A stretch of DNA of 15,775 bases, taken from NCBI GenBank assembly GCA_023395755.1, contig JAEWYG010000074.1, positions 1 through 15,775 on the forward strand. The letters run 5' to 3'. How positions within the stretch are numbered: position 1 is the stretch's first letter; every line of letters starts with the position of its first letter. The position numbers and the translations under genes were made by a program. The notes beneath the pieces are model-generated. The model was not told the origin of the DNA. It did no database searches and worked only from the letters and a program-made list of their open reading frames with translations. Below are positions 1 to 7,182 of this stretch, in pieces. Source of the stretch: Actinomycetes bacterium (GTDB taxonomy: Bacteria > Actinomycetota > Coriobacteriia > Coriobacteriales > Eggerthellaceae).

Positions 1-15
1 AGCGAGGACTAAACC

Positions 16-567
16 ATGAGACCCCTCTACCACCGCGTGAAGATAGACTCCTCCGCACGTATTTCCCCCACTGCTGGCATCCTTGGCGACGTGACCGTCG
101 GGCGTGAAGTAAGCATATTCGCTGGCGTACAAATTCGCGGCGACGATGCCCCCGTTGTCGTAGGTGACGAATCGAACTTACAAGAAAATGTCGTCGTTCA
201 TGTCGATCACGACGTACCTACCATAATCGGACGACATTGCACGGTAGGGCACGGTGCCATCTTGCACAGCTGTGAACTGGGCGACAATGTGCTCGTAGGC
301 ATGGGTGCCATTGTGATGAATCGCGTAAAAATTGGTGCAAACAGCGTCATTGGAGCGGGTGCGCTCATATCCGATGGTAAAGAGTTCCCCGAAAACAGCC
401 TTATCGTTGGTATGCCGGCAAAGCTAAGACGCCAGTTAAGCGACGAAGAAGTGGCCCAGATGTGCACCAGTGCAGGTGATGAATATTTGCAAGTGGGTGC
501 GGAAATGTTGGAACAGGGCGCACTTGCGCACCCCGATCCCGACATGGACATGATTTTGGGACGGTAG
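16..567 (+). CDS. Gamma-class carbonic anhydrase-like hexapeptide-repeat protein
   Basis: The 183-residue protein is a left-handed beta-helix built from hexapeptide repeats (pattern [LIV]-G-x4), followed by a C-terminal helix from about residue 140, the usual build and length of the YrdA/gamma carbonic anhydrase family. Family metal-site residues appear to be present: His62 in VVVHVD, then His79 and His84 spaced H-x4-H in VGHGAILHSC. Arg41-Gly-Asp43 and Gln56 match the conserved R-x-D and Gln positions. If active, it would be a cytosolic trimer interconverting CO2 and bicarbonate, but many members show no measured activity. A GAGG sequence lies 8 bases before the ATG. The gene upstream lies outside the window. 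It is convergent with eno and separated from it by a strong hairpin. The fold is certain; the activity is inferred. Confidence 0.85.
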   Translation: MRPLYHRVKIDSSARISPTAGILGDVTVGREVSIFAGVQIRGDDAPVVVGDESNLQENVVVHVDHDVPTIIGRHCTVGHGAILHSCELGDNVLVGMGAIVMNRVKIGANSVIGAGALISDGKEFPENSLIVGMPAKLRRQLSDEEVAQMCTSAGDEYLQVGAEMLEQGALAHPDPDMDMILGR

Positions 568-623
568 CTCACGGAAACCTTAGACCGCAAACGAGCTTAC
601 TTCCGTGATGCCTCTGATTCACG

Positions 624-655
624 ACGGGTCTGCTTCCATCACGAAGCAGACCCGT
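624..655. terminator. Hairpin between convergent gamma-CA gene and eno
   Basis: A perfect 13-bp stem (624-636 paired with 643-655, core cgggtctgcttc/gaagcagacccg) closes a 6-base loop (catcac). It lies 57 bases after the gamma-CA stop and 29 bases beyond the eno stop. The plus-strand tail (atattacatcg) is only moderately T-rich and the minus-strand tail is not, so it most likely serves the plus-strand gene and may also act as a shared barrier. Confidence 0.7.
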
Positions 656-683
656 ATATTACATCGTTACCACAGTACGTTAC

Positions 684-1976
684 TTAGCGCGTGATGTTGT
701 AGAACGCGGCCATGCCGGCGTACTGGGCTGCTCCGTCCAGCTCTTCCTCGATGCGCAGCAGCTGGTTGTACTTCGCCACACGGTCGCTGCGGCAGGGCGC
801 ACCCGTCTTGATCTGGCCCGTGTTCACGGCCACGGACAAATCGGCGATGGTGGTGTCCTCGGTCTCGCCGGAGCGATGGCTCATAACACAAGCATAGCCG
901 GCCTGCTTGGCCATCTCGATGGCCTCGAGCGTCTCGGTCAGGCTGCCGATCTGGTTCACCTTGATGAGGATAGCATTCGCGCAACCCATCTCGATGCCGC
1001 GGGCCAGGCGCTTGGAGTTGGTGACGAACAAGTCGTCACCCACCAGCTGGACGCGGCTACCAATGCGCTCAGTCAGCGTCTTCCAGCCTTCCCAATCTTC
1101 TTCTGCCATACCATCTTCAATGGATATGATGGGGTACTTGTTAACCAAAGCTTCCCAGTAGTCCACCATCTCTGCACTGGTAAGCTCGCGACCCTCGCCA
1201 GTCAGGACATACTTCTGCTTGTCGGCATCGTAGAACTCGGTCGAAGCCGGGTCCATAGCAAACATAATGTCGGTGCCCGGACGATAGCCCGCTGCCTCAC
1301 AAGCCTTCATGACATACTCGAGTGGCTCTTCGTTGGTCTTGAAATTCGGAGCGAACCCGCCCTCGTCGCCCACACCGCCACCGAGGCCTGCATCATGCAG
1401 CACCTTCTTCAGCGTATGGTAGATTTCAGCGCACCAGCGCAATGCCTCAGCAAACGTAGGTGCACCCACCGGCATAATCATGAACTCCTGGAAGTCCACG
1501 TTGTTGTCAGCATGCACGCCACCGTTCAGAATGTTCATCATAGGTGTAGGCAGCAGGTGCGCATTTGCGCCGCCTACGTACTTGTACAGCGGCAGTTCAG
1601 CCGATTCGGCGGCAGCTTTAGCGCAAGCAAGCGAAACACCCAGGATGGCATTGGCACCAAGTGCGCCTTTATTCTCCGTACCGTCTAGTTCTAACATGAT
1701 GTCGTCAATGGTGCGCTGATCGTCGGCTTCCATACCCACCAACGCATCGGCGATCTCGTCGTTCACGTGGGCAACCGCATCAAGTGTGCCCTTACCCAAG
1801 TAGCGATCTTTATCGCAATCGCGTAATTCAACGGCCTCAAAAGCACCGGTCGATGCACCAGACGGCACCGCCGCACGGCCAAATGCCCCGTCCTCGAGCA
1901 CGACCTCCACTTCCACGGTCGGATTGCCGCGCGAATCGAGAACTTCGCGGCCGAACACATCGATGATGACGCTCAT
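684..1976 (-). CDS. eno: Enolase (phosphopyruvate hydratase)
   Basis: Enolase interconverts 2-phosphoglycerate and phosphoenolpyruvate in glycolysis and gluconeogenesis in the cytosol. The 430-residue product has the normal family length. Catalytic residues are visible: Glu205 in GDEGGFAP, Lys339 in ILIKVNQ, and the loop SHRSGETED (366-374) with Lys390. The Mg ligands correspond to Asp242, Glu287 and Asp314. The start MSVIIDVFGRE was chosen because a near-perfect Shine-Dalgarno (AAGGAGG, complement of 1982-1988) stands 5 bases before that ATG, and family members begin there. An 18-codon upstream extension is open but has no such support. It is transcribed alone from its own candidate promoter at about 2051-2059. 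Confidence 0.98.
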   Translation of the reverse strand: MSVIIDVFGREVLDSRGNPTVEVEVVLEDGAFGRAAVPSGASTGAFEAVELRDCDKDRYLGKGTLDAVAHVNDEIADALVGMEADDQRTIDDIMLELDGTENKGALGANAILGVSLACAKAAAESAELPLYKYVGGANAHLLPTPMMNILNGGVHADNNVDFQEFMIMPVGAPTFAEALRWCAEIYHTLKKVLHDAGLGGGVGDEGGFAPNFKTNEEPLEYVMKACEAAGYRPGTDIMFAMDPASTEFYDADKQKYVLTGEGRELTSAEMVDYWEALVNKYPIISIEDGMAEEDWEGWKTLTERIGSRVQLVGDDLFVTNSKRLARGIEMGCANAILIKVNQIGSLTETLEAIEMAKQAGYACVMSHRSGETEDTTIADLSVAVNTGQIKTGAPCRSDRVAKYNQLLRIEEELDGAAQYAGMAAFYNITR

Positions 1977-2050
1977 GAATGCCTCCTTGTAGGATGTAAG
2001 TCGACGTCCCTGCCGAGCAACATGCAACAACAGGTTTTGCCTTATGGGAA

Positions 2051-2059
2051 ATCATAGCA
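2051..2059 (-). promoter_or_regulatory. Candidate extended -10 promoter of eno
   Basis: Read on the minus strand the site is TGCTATGAT, an extended -10 (TG-n-TATGAT) with no clear -35 upstream, which extended -10 promoters tolerate. It would give a leader of about 65 bases before the eno ATG. It overlaps the end of the hydrophobic open stretch at 2062-2238 only at its margin. Not experimentally supported. Confidence 0.4.
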
Positions 2060-2061
2060 CG

Positions 2062-2274
2062 TCATCGGGCATCGCTCACATCTTTGCCCATGTTTCCCAC
2101 AACCCGGACGACAAGTGGTAAGAAGAAAAGCGCACCGATACTCCCCACTATATCCATCGATAGCATGCAAAGAACCGAGAGGTGCATGAACTCAGCCAAG
2201 ATAACCAACAGCGGCAACGAGACCCGCGCAGCAAAGAGTTACGAAACGGTGCCACGCAGCCCCAACCAACAGCC
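2062..2274 (-). pseudogene. Possible frameshifted remnant of a membrane protein C-terminus
   Basis: Between the luxR-type gene and eno there is no ordinary gene. On the minus strand, positions 2062-2238 read as 58 open codons ending in TGA at 2062-2064, with a very hydrophobic stretch (GSIGALFFLPLVVRVVGNMG) and a polar tail (KDVSDAR). A second frame immediately upstream reads LLVGAAWHRFVTLCCAGLVA and stops near the point where the first becomes protein-like, so one frameshift would join them into about 80 residues with two or three membrane segments. An ATG at 2185-2187 could start a 41-residue small membrane protein, but no Shine-Dalgarno precedes it. The minus strand is T-rich here, which favours hydrophobic codons by chance, so this is only a suggestion. 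I do not recognise the family. Confidence 0.25.
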
Positions 2275-3834
2275 CTACCCCTCCAAAGCATGTTCCGATC
2301 CGTCAGCAGACAATTCTTCACGTTCTCGTGCCAGATAATCCACAAGCTCCTGTTGTGAATGAACAGCAAGTTTGCGATAAATACTGCGCACATGCGTCTT
2401 CACGGTATCGGGCGAAACCGATAAGTCTTCACAGATAGCTCGACGCGTCTTACCTTCAGCCAACAGCAACATAACCTCACTTTCGCGCTGAGTAATCTCG
2501 CGCTCGGTGGCCACAAACTTCACCACTCCCGCCAAGTTCCCTGCGGCTAGACTGCTGTCACTAGGAAGAACGGTTCCCCAGCCGTATTTGAGGTTACTCC
2601 CGCTGGACAAGAGCAACGCAGTACCCAAAACAAAGCAAGCCACAAGACTCGCAAGCAGCGCAGCATCGGGCCCCGTACGGTCACCAAGAAACGCGAACGT
2701 CACGATGCCGCCAACAACAGCACCGCAGAACAACGCAGCACCCGGACAACTTGCAATCCACGTGGCTGGCAGTCCCATGTTTTTCATAAGACAAGCCCCC
2801 AGACTCCACAACACCAAATCAAGATAGCAAAATGCAACAGCCAACACTGTGCTACCTATAATCATTGTTTGTGGCATTAACGCGAACAGCACAAATCCTG
2901 CAGCCACAAAAGGAAATGCGACTTTATAGATTAGGCGATTAAAATCGAGACGTAAAAATACCAACGTCGCCAACAAAAGCCCCACAGCCAGAATCTGACC
3001 CACCGAGCGCAGCACTACATCATCGATATAGCGCAGTTCCATTAAGGCAGGTTCGATATCTGACTCAAAAAGCAGAAATGTGCCCATGAACAGCGCACCG
3101 GCCGCCACACCTTGCACGCACGACGTGACGACGAACTTCGTCGGAAACGGTAGCTCCACCTCGCGTCCATGCCCAAAATACCGCATCTTCGGAAAACCCT
3201 TCACCACACGTTGCAGCAACAGAGCGCCGACAGACGGCAGTACCAACGAGACAATAAACAGCGGCGCACTCGCTAACCCGGTCACCCCACCAACCACAGC
3301 AAGCGCAATGAACCCACAAGAAGCTACTGACGTTGAAAGTATGCCTTGGTACAGAGTCTGCTGCGTACCGATCCAGCCGAAAACGCGATCGATTTCAATC
3401 CTGAACAACGCGCATCCTACACCCATGACCGCACTCGACAGTAGATAGAGGGAGTCGCGCACCGCGGACGGTAAACTCAGATCGAGTGCCCACACCAGAT
3501 GCAGCACCGATGCAAGCGTCATGAGCGACACGAGGGCCACCATCCACGACGGAGAAGCGGGAACCTTCCGCGTTTTTTTGAACCACACGGCAATGACGAC
3601 GCTGGCAAGAGCCATGCAGGCAAGTGGTCCCATCCATACAGGCACTGCAATGCCCACCGAACTACTACCCAGCGATAGAGAGGGGCCCGAGCAGCCTGCA
3701 ACCATCCAGATCATATAACACGCCATTACGAGCGCGATGCGCCAGCGGCATGCTGCAGCCTGCCTCAACCCTTCGCGTACACGCTGTCGATCGCCCGCTT
3801 CATTGAACAGGTGCCGAACGGTACTTTCCCTCAT
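2275..3834 (-). CDS. Membrane-bound LuxR-family transcriptional regulator
   Basis: This 519-residue protein has two parts. Residues about 28-425 form a long series of hydrophobic segments (about ten to twelve, starting with IALVMACYMIWMVAG). Residues 447-502 form a LuxR/GerE helix-turn-helix (ITQRESEVMLLLAEGKT, then LSVSPDTVKTHVRSIYRKL). There is no receiver or PAS domain, so sensing probably occurs in the membrane part. The ATG at 3832-3834 is preceded at 6 bases by GGGGAG. The gene is divergent from the exported flavoprotein reductase at 4054, the arrangement Coriobacteriia use for regulators of neighbouring respiratory reductases, so that gene is its likely target. It resembles the regulator at 13964-15472 in design and length. 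The regulatory role is secure from the domain; the ligand and target are inferred. Confidence 0.9.
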   Translation of the reverse strand: MRESTVRHLFNEAGDRQRVREGLRQAAACRWRIALVMACYMIWMVAGCSGPSLSLGSSSVGIAVPVWMGPLACMALASVVIAVWFKKTRKVPASPSWMVALVSLMTLASVLHLVWALDLSLPSAVRDSLYLLSSAVMGVGCALFRIEIDRVFGWIGTQQTLYQGILSTSVASCGFIALAVVGGVTGLASAPLFIVSLVLPSVGALLLQRVVKGFPKMRYFGHGREVELPFPTKFVVTSCVQGVAAGALFMGTFLLFESDIEPALMELRYIDDVVLRSVGQILAVGLLLATLVFLRLDFNRLIYKVAFPFVAAGFVLFALMPQTMIIGSTVLAVAFCYLDLVLWSLGACLMKNMGLPATWIASCPGAALFCGAVVGGIVTFAFLGDRTGPDAALLASLVACFVLGTALLLSSGSNLKYGWGTVLPSDSSLAAGNLAGVVKFVATEREITQRESEVMLLLAEGKTRRAICEDLSVSPDTVKTHVRSIYRKLAVHSQQELVDYLAREREELSADGSEHALEG

Positions 3835-3865
3835 AAGACCCTCCCCTTATTCCCTGCCAGTAAGC

Positions 3866-3896
3866 ATAACGTGTTATACCTCACCCCATAGGGTGA
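3866..3896. promoter_or_regulatory. Paired inverted repeats, candidate operator between luxR-type gene and reductase
   Basis: Two inverted repeats lie almost side by side in the divergent intergenic region: ataac-gt-gttat (3866-3877) and tcaccc-cata-gggtga (3881-3896). Both are of a size typical for dimeric helix-turn-helix regulators. Their position over the luxR-type promoter suggests autoregulation or control of both divergent genes. Only the symmetry is seen; binding is inferred. Confidence 0.45.
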
Positions 3897-3899
3897 AAA
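3873..3899 (-). promoter_or_regulatory. Candidate promoter of the membrane luxR gene
   Basis: On the minus strand TATAAC (3873-3878) fits a -10 and TTTTCA (3894-3899) is a 4/6 match to a -35. The spacing of 15 bases is shorter than ideal. The inverted repeat at 3881-3896 occupies the spacer and touches the -35, so a protein bound there would be expected to control this promoter. Confidence 0.35.
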
Positions 3900-3957
3900 C
3901 AGCACTCAATGACAATTTCCCTGCAATGGGCGACGAAGCCATCGGCCCTCGAATGCT

Positions 3958-4023
3958 ACGGTACCGTCATCGTCCGGTGCGGAGGACACCGGGCCCGCAG
4001 GAATTCCGAAGCACGAGAATTCT
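3958..4023. promoter_or_regulatory. Palindrome-rich leader upstream of the reductase gene
   Basis: In the 100 bases before the reductase start there are four symmetric elements: acggtaccgt (3958-3967, perfect); ccggtg/caccgg (3974-3979 with 3987-3992, 7-base loop); ggaattcc (4000-4007); and agaattct (4016-4023). The last two have centres 16 bases apart. I could not place a convincing sigma-70 promoter for the reductase in this region, so these may be operator sites around an activated promoter or leader RNA hairpins. Confidence 0.35.
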
Positions 4024-4053
4024 GTGGAATCCTAGGGAGAAAAGGGGAATGCC

Positions 4054-5790
4054 ATGAGTACCGAAAGCAAACTGAACATGGACCGACGTAGCTTCCTGAA
4101 GGGAGCATTCGCTACCGGTGCCGTAGCCACCGCGGGGCTTGCCGGAGCAGGCTCTCTTGCAGGATGCGCTGCCGCACCAAAAGAGAACACCGGAGGCACC
4201 ACAGGAGCAGAAAGCAAGAAGAACGGCACCTACTCATTCGAAATCGCACCCAATCCTGTTCCTGAAGGCGACATCAAGCAGACCGTCGATGCAGACATCG
4301 TAATTATTGGCGCTGGATTTTCGGGCTTATGCTGCGCTCTCTCCGCCGCTGAAAGCGGCGCAAATGTCGTACTTATTGAGCGCATGGACCACGTCATCGG
4401 ACGCGGTGGCTCCATCTACGCCATGAACTCTAAGCTGACTAAGGAAAAAGGCTACGAGTGCTCTGTACAAGAAGTGGCTCAACGCTATAAGCGCATGATG
4501 GGCTACCATTCCTACCGCGTTGACGGCCGTAAATGGATGACGCACTTCAATCGCTCAGGCGAAGCCATGGACTGGCTTATTGATCGTATGACCACAGCCA
4601 GTACTGTGGGCGGCGACAACCTTACGCCCGTTATGGAGCACTGGTACGAAGATTCGGAAAACATCAACGGCGAGTTCCCTGGTACTCACGAATTTCTAGA
4701 CGGCCCGAATGGTAAAGGCCCTGATGATAATCCACAGCAAGACGTTTGTGCAAATATGGCCCTGTACTGCGAGAAAGCTGGTGTAAGCATCCACTTCGAG
4801 ACCGAGGCGCAGCAACTGGTAAAAGACGGCGATAAGGTTACCGGTGTAGTAGCTAAGGGTAAAGACGGCTACGTACGATTCAATGGCAAAAAGGGTGTCG
4901 TTATTGCTACCGGCGATTTTGGCCAGGACAAGGATATGCTGGAAAAATTCATTCCTTGGGCAGCCCACCAAACTGACTTCGGCGGTATCTGGAATGGCAG
5001 CGGTCATAAGATGGCCTACTGGGCCGGCGCTGCTGTGGACAAGAACGAAACCCCCGCACCTATGATCTTCTGTTTCCAGTGGCGTTCAATCACCCGCCAA
5101 GTACGTGCATTTGCCGGTCTCATGGTAAATTCCGATGGACGTCGCTACGATAACGAAGACAACGTAATCTCCCACGGTGGATTAGCCCTCATGCACGAAA
5201 AGGGACATCACGCATTTGCTATCTGGGACGACGATTACGCAAACGAACCACAATGGCAAAGCCATCGCTTCGTCGACGGTCCCAAAGTGTTCGACACGCC
5301 CGATGATGTGCGCGCCTATTGGCAGACAGTCATTGATGGTCCCGGCACCATCAACATGAACGGATCGGGCGACATCGAGGTAAAGATGATCAAGGCTGAC
5401 ACCGTCGAGGCGCTCGTGGAAAAACTTGGCCTTCCAAAAGAAACCACTCTCGAAACTATTAAGAACTACAACAACTACTGCGAAACAGGCGTGGATGAAG
5501 AATTCGGCAAAAGAAAGGAACTCCTGCTTCCTGTGAAAACAGGGCCGTTCTACGGCATTAAGTGTACCCCGTGGTTCCTCTCCACCACAGGAGGCATTCG
5601 CTGCGACGAACACCTACGTGTTATGAATGCCAACAACGAGATTATCGAAGGACTGTACTGCCTGGGATCAACAGTTGGCGACATGTATAACAACTGTTAC
5701 TCCACACACTTCCCTGGTCACAATTTAGGCGGTACCTGTCTCACCTTTGGCTATGTGACCGGTCGCTATCTAGCTGGCGCAGAAAAGTAA
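4054..5790 (+). CDS. Exported FAD-dependent reductase (fumarate reductase flavoprotein-like, Tat lipoprotein)
   Basis: The 578-residue protein starts with a twin-arginine signal (Arg11-Arg12 in DRRSFLKG), a hydrophobic stretch, and a lipobox LAGC with Cys38, so it should be exported folded and anchored as a lipoprotein. From residue 80 it is an FAD_binding_2 flavoprotein: DADIVIIGAGFSG (GxGxxG at 86-91), GVVIATGDFG (281-290), and a C-terminal FAD segment with TTGGIRCD (511-518) and PGHNLGGTCL (554-563). There is no CxxCH haem motif and no FMN-binding domain, so electrons must come from a separate partner. The catalytic Arg region of fumarate reductases (after NE, normally TTRDKAS) reads DNVISHGG here, so the substrate is probably not fumarate. 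The start has AGGGGA 5 bases upstream. It is divergent from a membrane LuxR regulator, its likely controller, and is followed by a terminator. Confidence 0.88.
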   Translation: MSTESKLNMDRRSFLKGAFATGAVATAGLAGAGSLAGCAAAPKENTGGTTGAESKKNGTYSFEIAPNPVPEGDIKQTVDADIVIIGAGFSGLCCALSAAESGANVVLIERMDHVIGRGGSIYAMNSKLTKEKGYECSVQEVAQRYKRMMGYHSYRVDGRKWMTHFNRSGEAMDWLIDRMTTASTVGGDNLTPVMEHWYEDSENINGEFPGTHEFLDGPNGKGPDDNPQQDVCANMALYCEKAGVSIHFETEAQQLVKDGDKVTGVVAKGKDGYVRFNGKKGVVIATGDFGQDKDMLEKFIPWAAHQTDFGGIWNGSGHKMAYWAGAAVDKNETPAPMIFCFQWRSITRQVRAFAGLMVNSDGRRYDNEDNVISHGGLALMHEKGHHAFAIWDDDYANEPQWQSHRFVDGPKVFDTPDDVRAYWQTVIDGPGTINMNGSGDIEVKMIKADTVEALVEKLGLPKETTLETIKNYNNYCETGVDEEFGKRKELLLPVKTGPFYGIKCTPWFLSTTGGIRCDEHLRVMNANNEIIEGLYCLGSTVGDMYNNCYSTHFPGHNLGGTCLTFGYVTGRYLAGAEK

Positions 5791-5864
5791 GGGCAGGTAA
5801 AACCTCTGACTATCCGCATTATTTGATAGCTGCTCTCGAATCACACTTAACGCGACTCCTACAC

Positions 5865-5899
5865 GGCCCGAATGCCTCCCTCCCTGCGTTCGGGCCTTT
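5865..5899 (+). terminator. Rho-independent terminator of the reductase gene
   Basis: An 11-bp stem with one G-T pair (5865-5875, ggcccgaatgc, with 5886-5896, gcgttcgggcc) closes a 10-base pyrimidine loop and is followed by TTT. It starts 74 bases after the reductase stop, just beyond the end of the convergent ecfT. Confidence 0.75.
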
Positions 5900-5915
5900 C
5901 GCGCAACCGATACCG

Positions 5916-6767
5916 CTAAAGCATGACAGAAAGTACGACGCACACGCCAAGACCCACCACAAGCGTGATCGTGCTCTTCACCGAGAAGTAACGTGACGCA
6001 AGGAAGGTTCGGTTAACATCAGGCGCGCCGTAACAACGAGCATCCATGGCGACAGACAAGATGTCAGCTCGCCGAAACAAACCAACAAACAGCGGTATAA
6101 GCACGGTCTGCCAAGCACGAAGACGCCGCCAAAGGCCTCCTTCGGAGAAAGCTGCGCCACGAGCCCACTGAGCATCATACACACGACCAAACTCCTCCGC
6201 CGTTACAGGAATAAACCGAAGCGCAAGAGAAAACACTGTCGCAATGTCGTCAACCGGAATACGCAAACAACGCAATGGCCTCAAAAAACCAGCTAAGGCA
6301 TCAGTAAGTTGAGTTGAGGTTGTCGTATAAGTTACAAGAAGGCTGCTCAGCACTAGCAATAAAATACGTATTGCAAAAAAACATCCGCGCGCAAATCCAG
6401 ACGGCACAAAGCCAAACGACCCCACAAGGGGAACCGGTGGCAAGGCGGCAAATACACCTGCCGAAACATTCCCCAATCCTCCAATAGGCGCAGCAACCTG
6501 AAACACATCAAACGAGAACCCGTTGAATATCACTGCAAACATCGCTATGACATACACCGGCACCAGCAAACCAAGAAGCCTGCGCACGGAAACACCTGAA
6601 GCCAGTGCAACAGCGACAAACAAAACAGCGCAAAAACCCAGCCCCCTCCAAGTGTCCACGAAAAACAGTGTCACCGAAAACGCAGCGAGGAGCACAATCT
6701 TCACGCGGGCATCGCAAGTATGGACAAACGAAGTACCAGGGATATAAGAACTAACGTTGATTCTCAT
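5916..6767 (-). CDS. ecfT: Energy-coupling factor transporter transmembrane (T) subunit
   Basis: EcfT couples two ABC-type ATPases to a substrate-binding S component in vitamin importers. The 283-residue product has the family opening YIPGTSFVHTCDARVKI (8-24), about six hydrophobic segments, and the segment TQLTDALAGFLRPLRCL followed by the two coupling-helix signatures: ARG (202-204, DAQWARG) and a variant ARC (243-245, DARCYG). The start at 6765-6767 was chosen because homologues begin there. An upstream ATG at 6845 would add 26 atypical residues across the hairpin at 6786-6812. No Shine-Dalgarno is present, but a TATACT -10 ends 7 bases before the ATG, suggesting leaderless translation. 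No EcfA ATPase or S component is adjacent. A RibU-like S component lies at 12113-12682, so the two could combine. Confidence 0.88.
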   Translation of the reverse strand: MRINVSSYIPGTSFVHTCDARVKIVLLAAFSVTLFFVDTWRGLGFCAVLFVAVALASGVSVRRLLGLLVPVYVIAMFAVIFNGFSFDVFQVAAPIGGLGNVSAGVFAALPPVPLVGSFGFVPSGFARGCFFAIRILLLVLSSLLVTYTTTSTQLTDALAGFLRPLRCLRIPVDDIATVFSLALRFIPVTAEEFGRVYDAQWARGAAFSEGGLWRRLRAWQTVLIPLFVGLFRRADILSVAMDARCYGAPDVNRTFLASRYFSVKSTITLVVGLGVCVVLSVML

Positions 6768-6774
6768 GCAGGTT

Positions 6775-6780
6775 AGTATA
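6775..6780 (-). promoter_or_regulatory. Candidate -10 box for a leaderless ecfT transcript
   Basis: TATACT on the minus strand is separated from the ecfT ATG by only 7 bases, so transcription would start at or next to the A of the ATG. The absence of any Shine-Dalgarno fits. The -35 (gtatca at 17 bases) is poor, so support rests on the -10 and the spacing. Confidence 0.35.
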
Positions 6781-6785
6781 GCGGA

Positions 6786-6812
6786 AAGCCTGCAGCTTGA
6801 TACTGCAGGCTT
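6786..6812 (-). terminator. Hairpin between the small-protein operon and ecfT
   Basis: A perfect 10-bp inverted repeat (aagcctgcag, 6786-6795, with 6803-6812) has a 7-base loop. On the minus strand it lies about 50 bases after the stop of the 98-residue protein and before ecfT. The downstream run (cttTCC) is short, so termination may be weak. Confidence 0.45.
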
Positions 6813-6861
6813 ATCCAAGAAGGTGACAGATACACCTATCATCACTTATTTTTAACTAGAA

Positions 6862-7158
6862 CTACAGGTGCTTCTTCGCTTCCTCAATGCCATGTTTAAC
6901 AGCGCTCGCGGCATCTTCAGCGACCTCTTTCACCGACTCTACAGCATGGTCGAGAGACTCCTTCACTGAATCAAGTACGTCTTCCTTCTTCACGTCTTTA
7001 TCAGCATCTTGGATTACGCCTTCAACCTCACTCTTCGCGCTCTGCGCAACATCCTTAGCCTGGTTTTTCATATCATGCGCTGTAGCATTCGCTTGATCTT
7101 TTACGTCATGCACTGCGTCGACGACTTGGTTTTTTACTTGGTCCATATCTTCAGTCAC
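6862..7158 (-). CDS. LEA/apolipoprotein-like 11-mer repeat protein (98 aa)
   Basis: This hypothetical protein has 98 residues, no signal peptide, no Cys and no Pro. Its sequence divides into 11-residue units from the first residue: MTEDMDQVKNQ, VVDAVHDVKDQ, ANATAHDMKNQ, AKDVAQSAKSE, VEGVIQDADKD, then a 13-residue unit, then LDHAVESVKEV, AEDAASAVKHG and a partial. The spacing of Ala/Val against Asp/Lys/Glu is that of group 3 LEA proteins and apolipoprotein-type amphipathic helices, which are disordered in water and fold on membranes or during drying. The start codon is GTG, chosen because AAGGGAG lies 7 bases upstream; the ATG four codons later is too far from it. It follows the 89-residue gene by 24 bases and is probably cotranscribed. 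Function is unknown; a stress-protective or membrane-binding role is inferred. Confidence 0.8.
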   Translation of the reverse strand: MTEDMDQVKNQVVDAVHDVKDQANATAHDMKNQAKDVAQSAKSEVEGVIQDADKDVKKEDVLDSVKESLDHAVESVKEVAEDAASAVKHGIEEAKKHL

Positions 7159-7182
7159 CGCAATTCTCCCTTCAACACTAAC

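Noticed and set aside
876..1688. A 270-codon plus-strand frame
   Set aside because: It is entirely antisense to eno, has no ribosome binding site and no recognisable domain; long antisense frames are expected in codon-biased genes.
3909..4091. A 60-codon plus-strand frame overlapping the reductase start
   Set aside because: It has no Shine-Dalgarno, its sequence is not protein-like, and it overlaps the signal peptide region in another frame.
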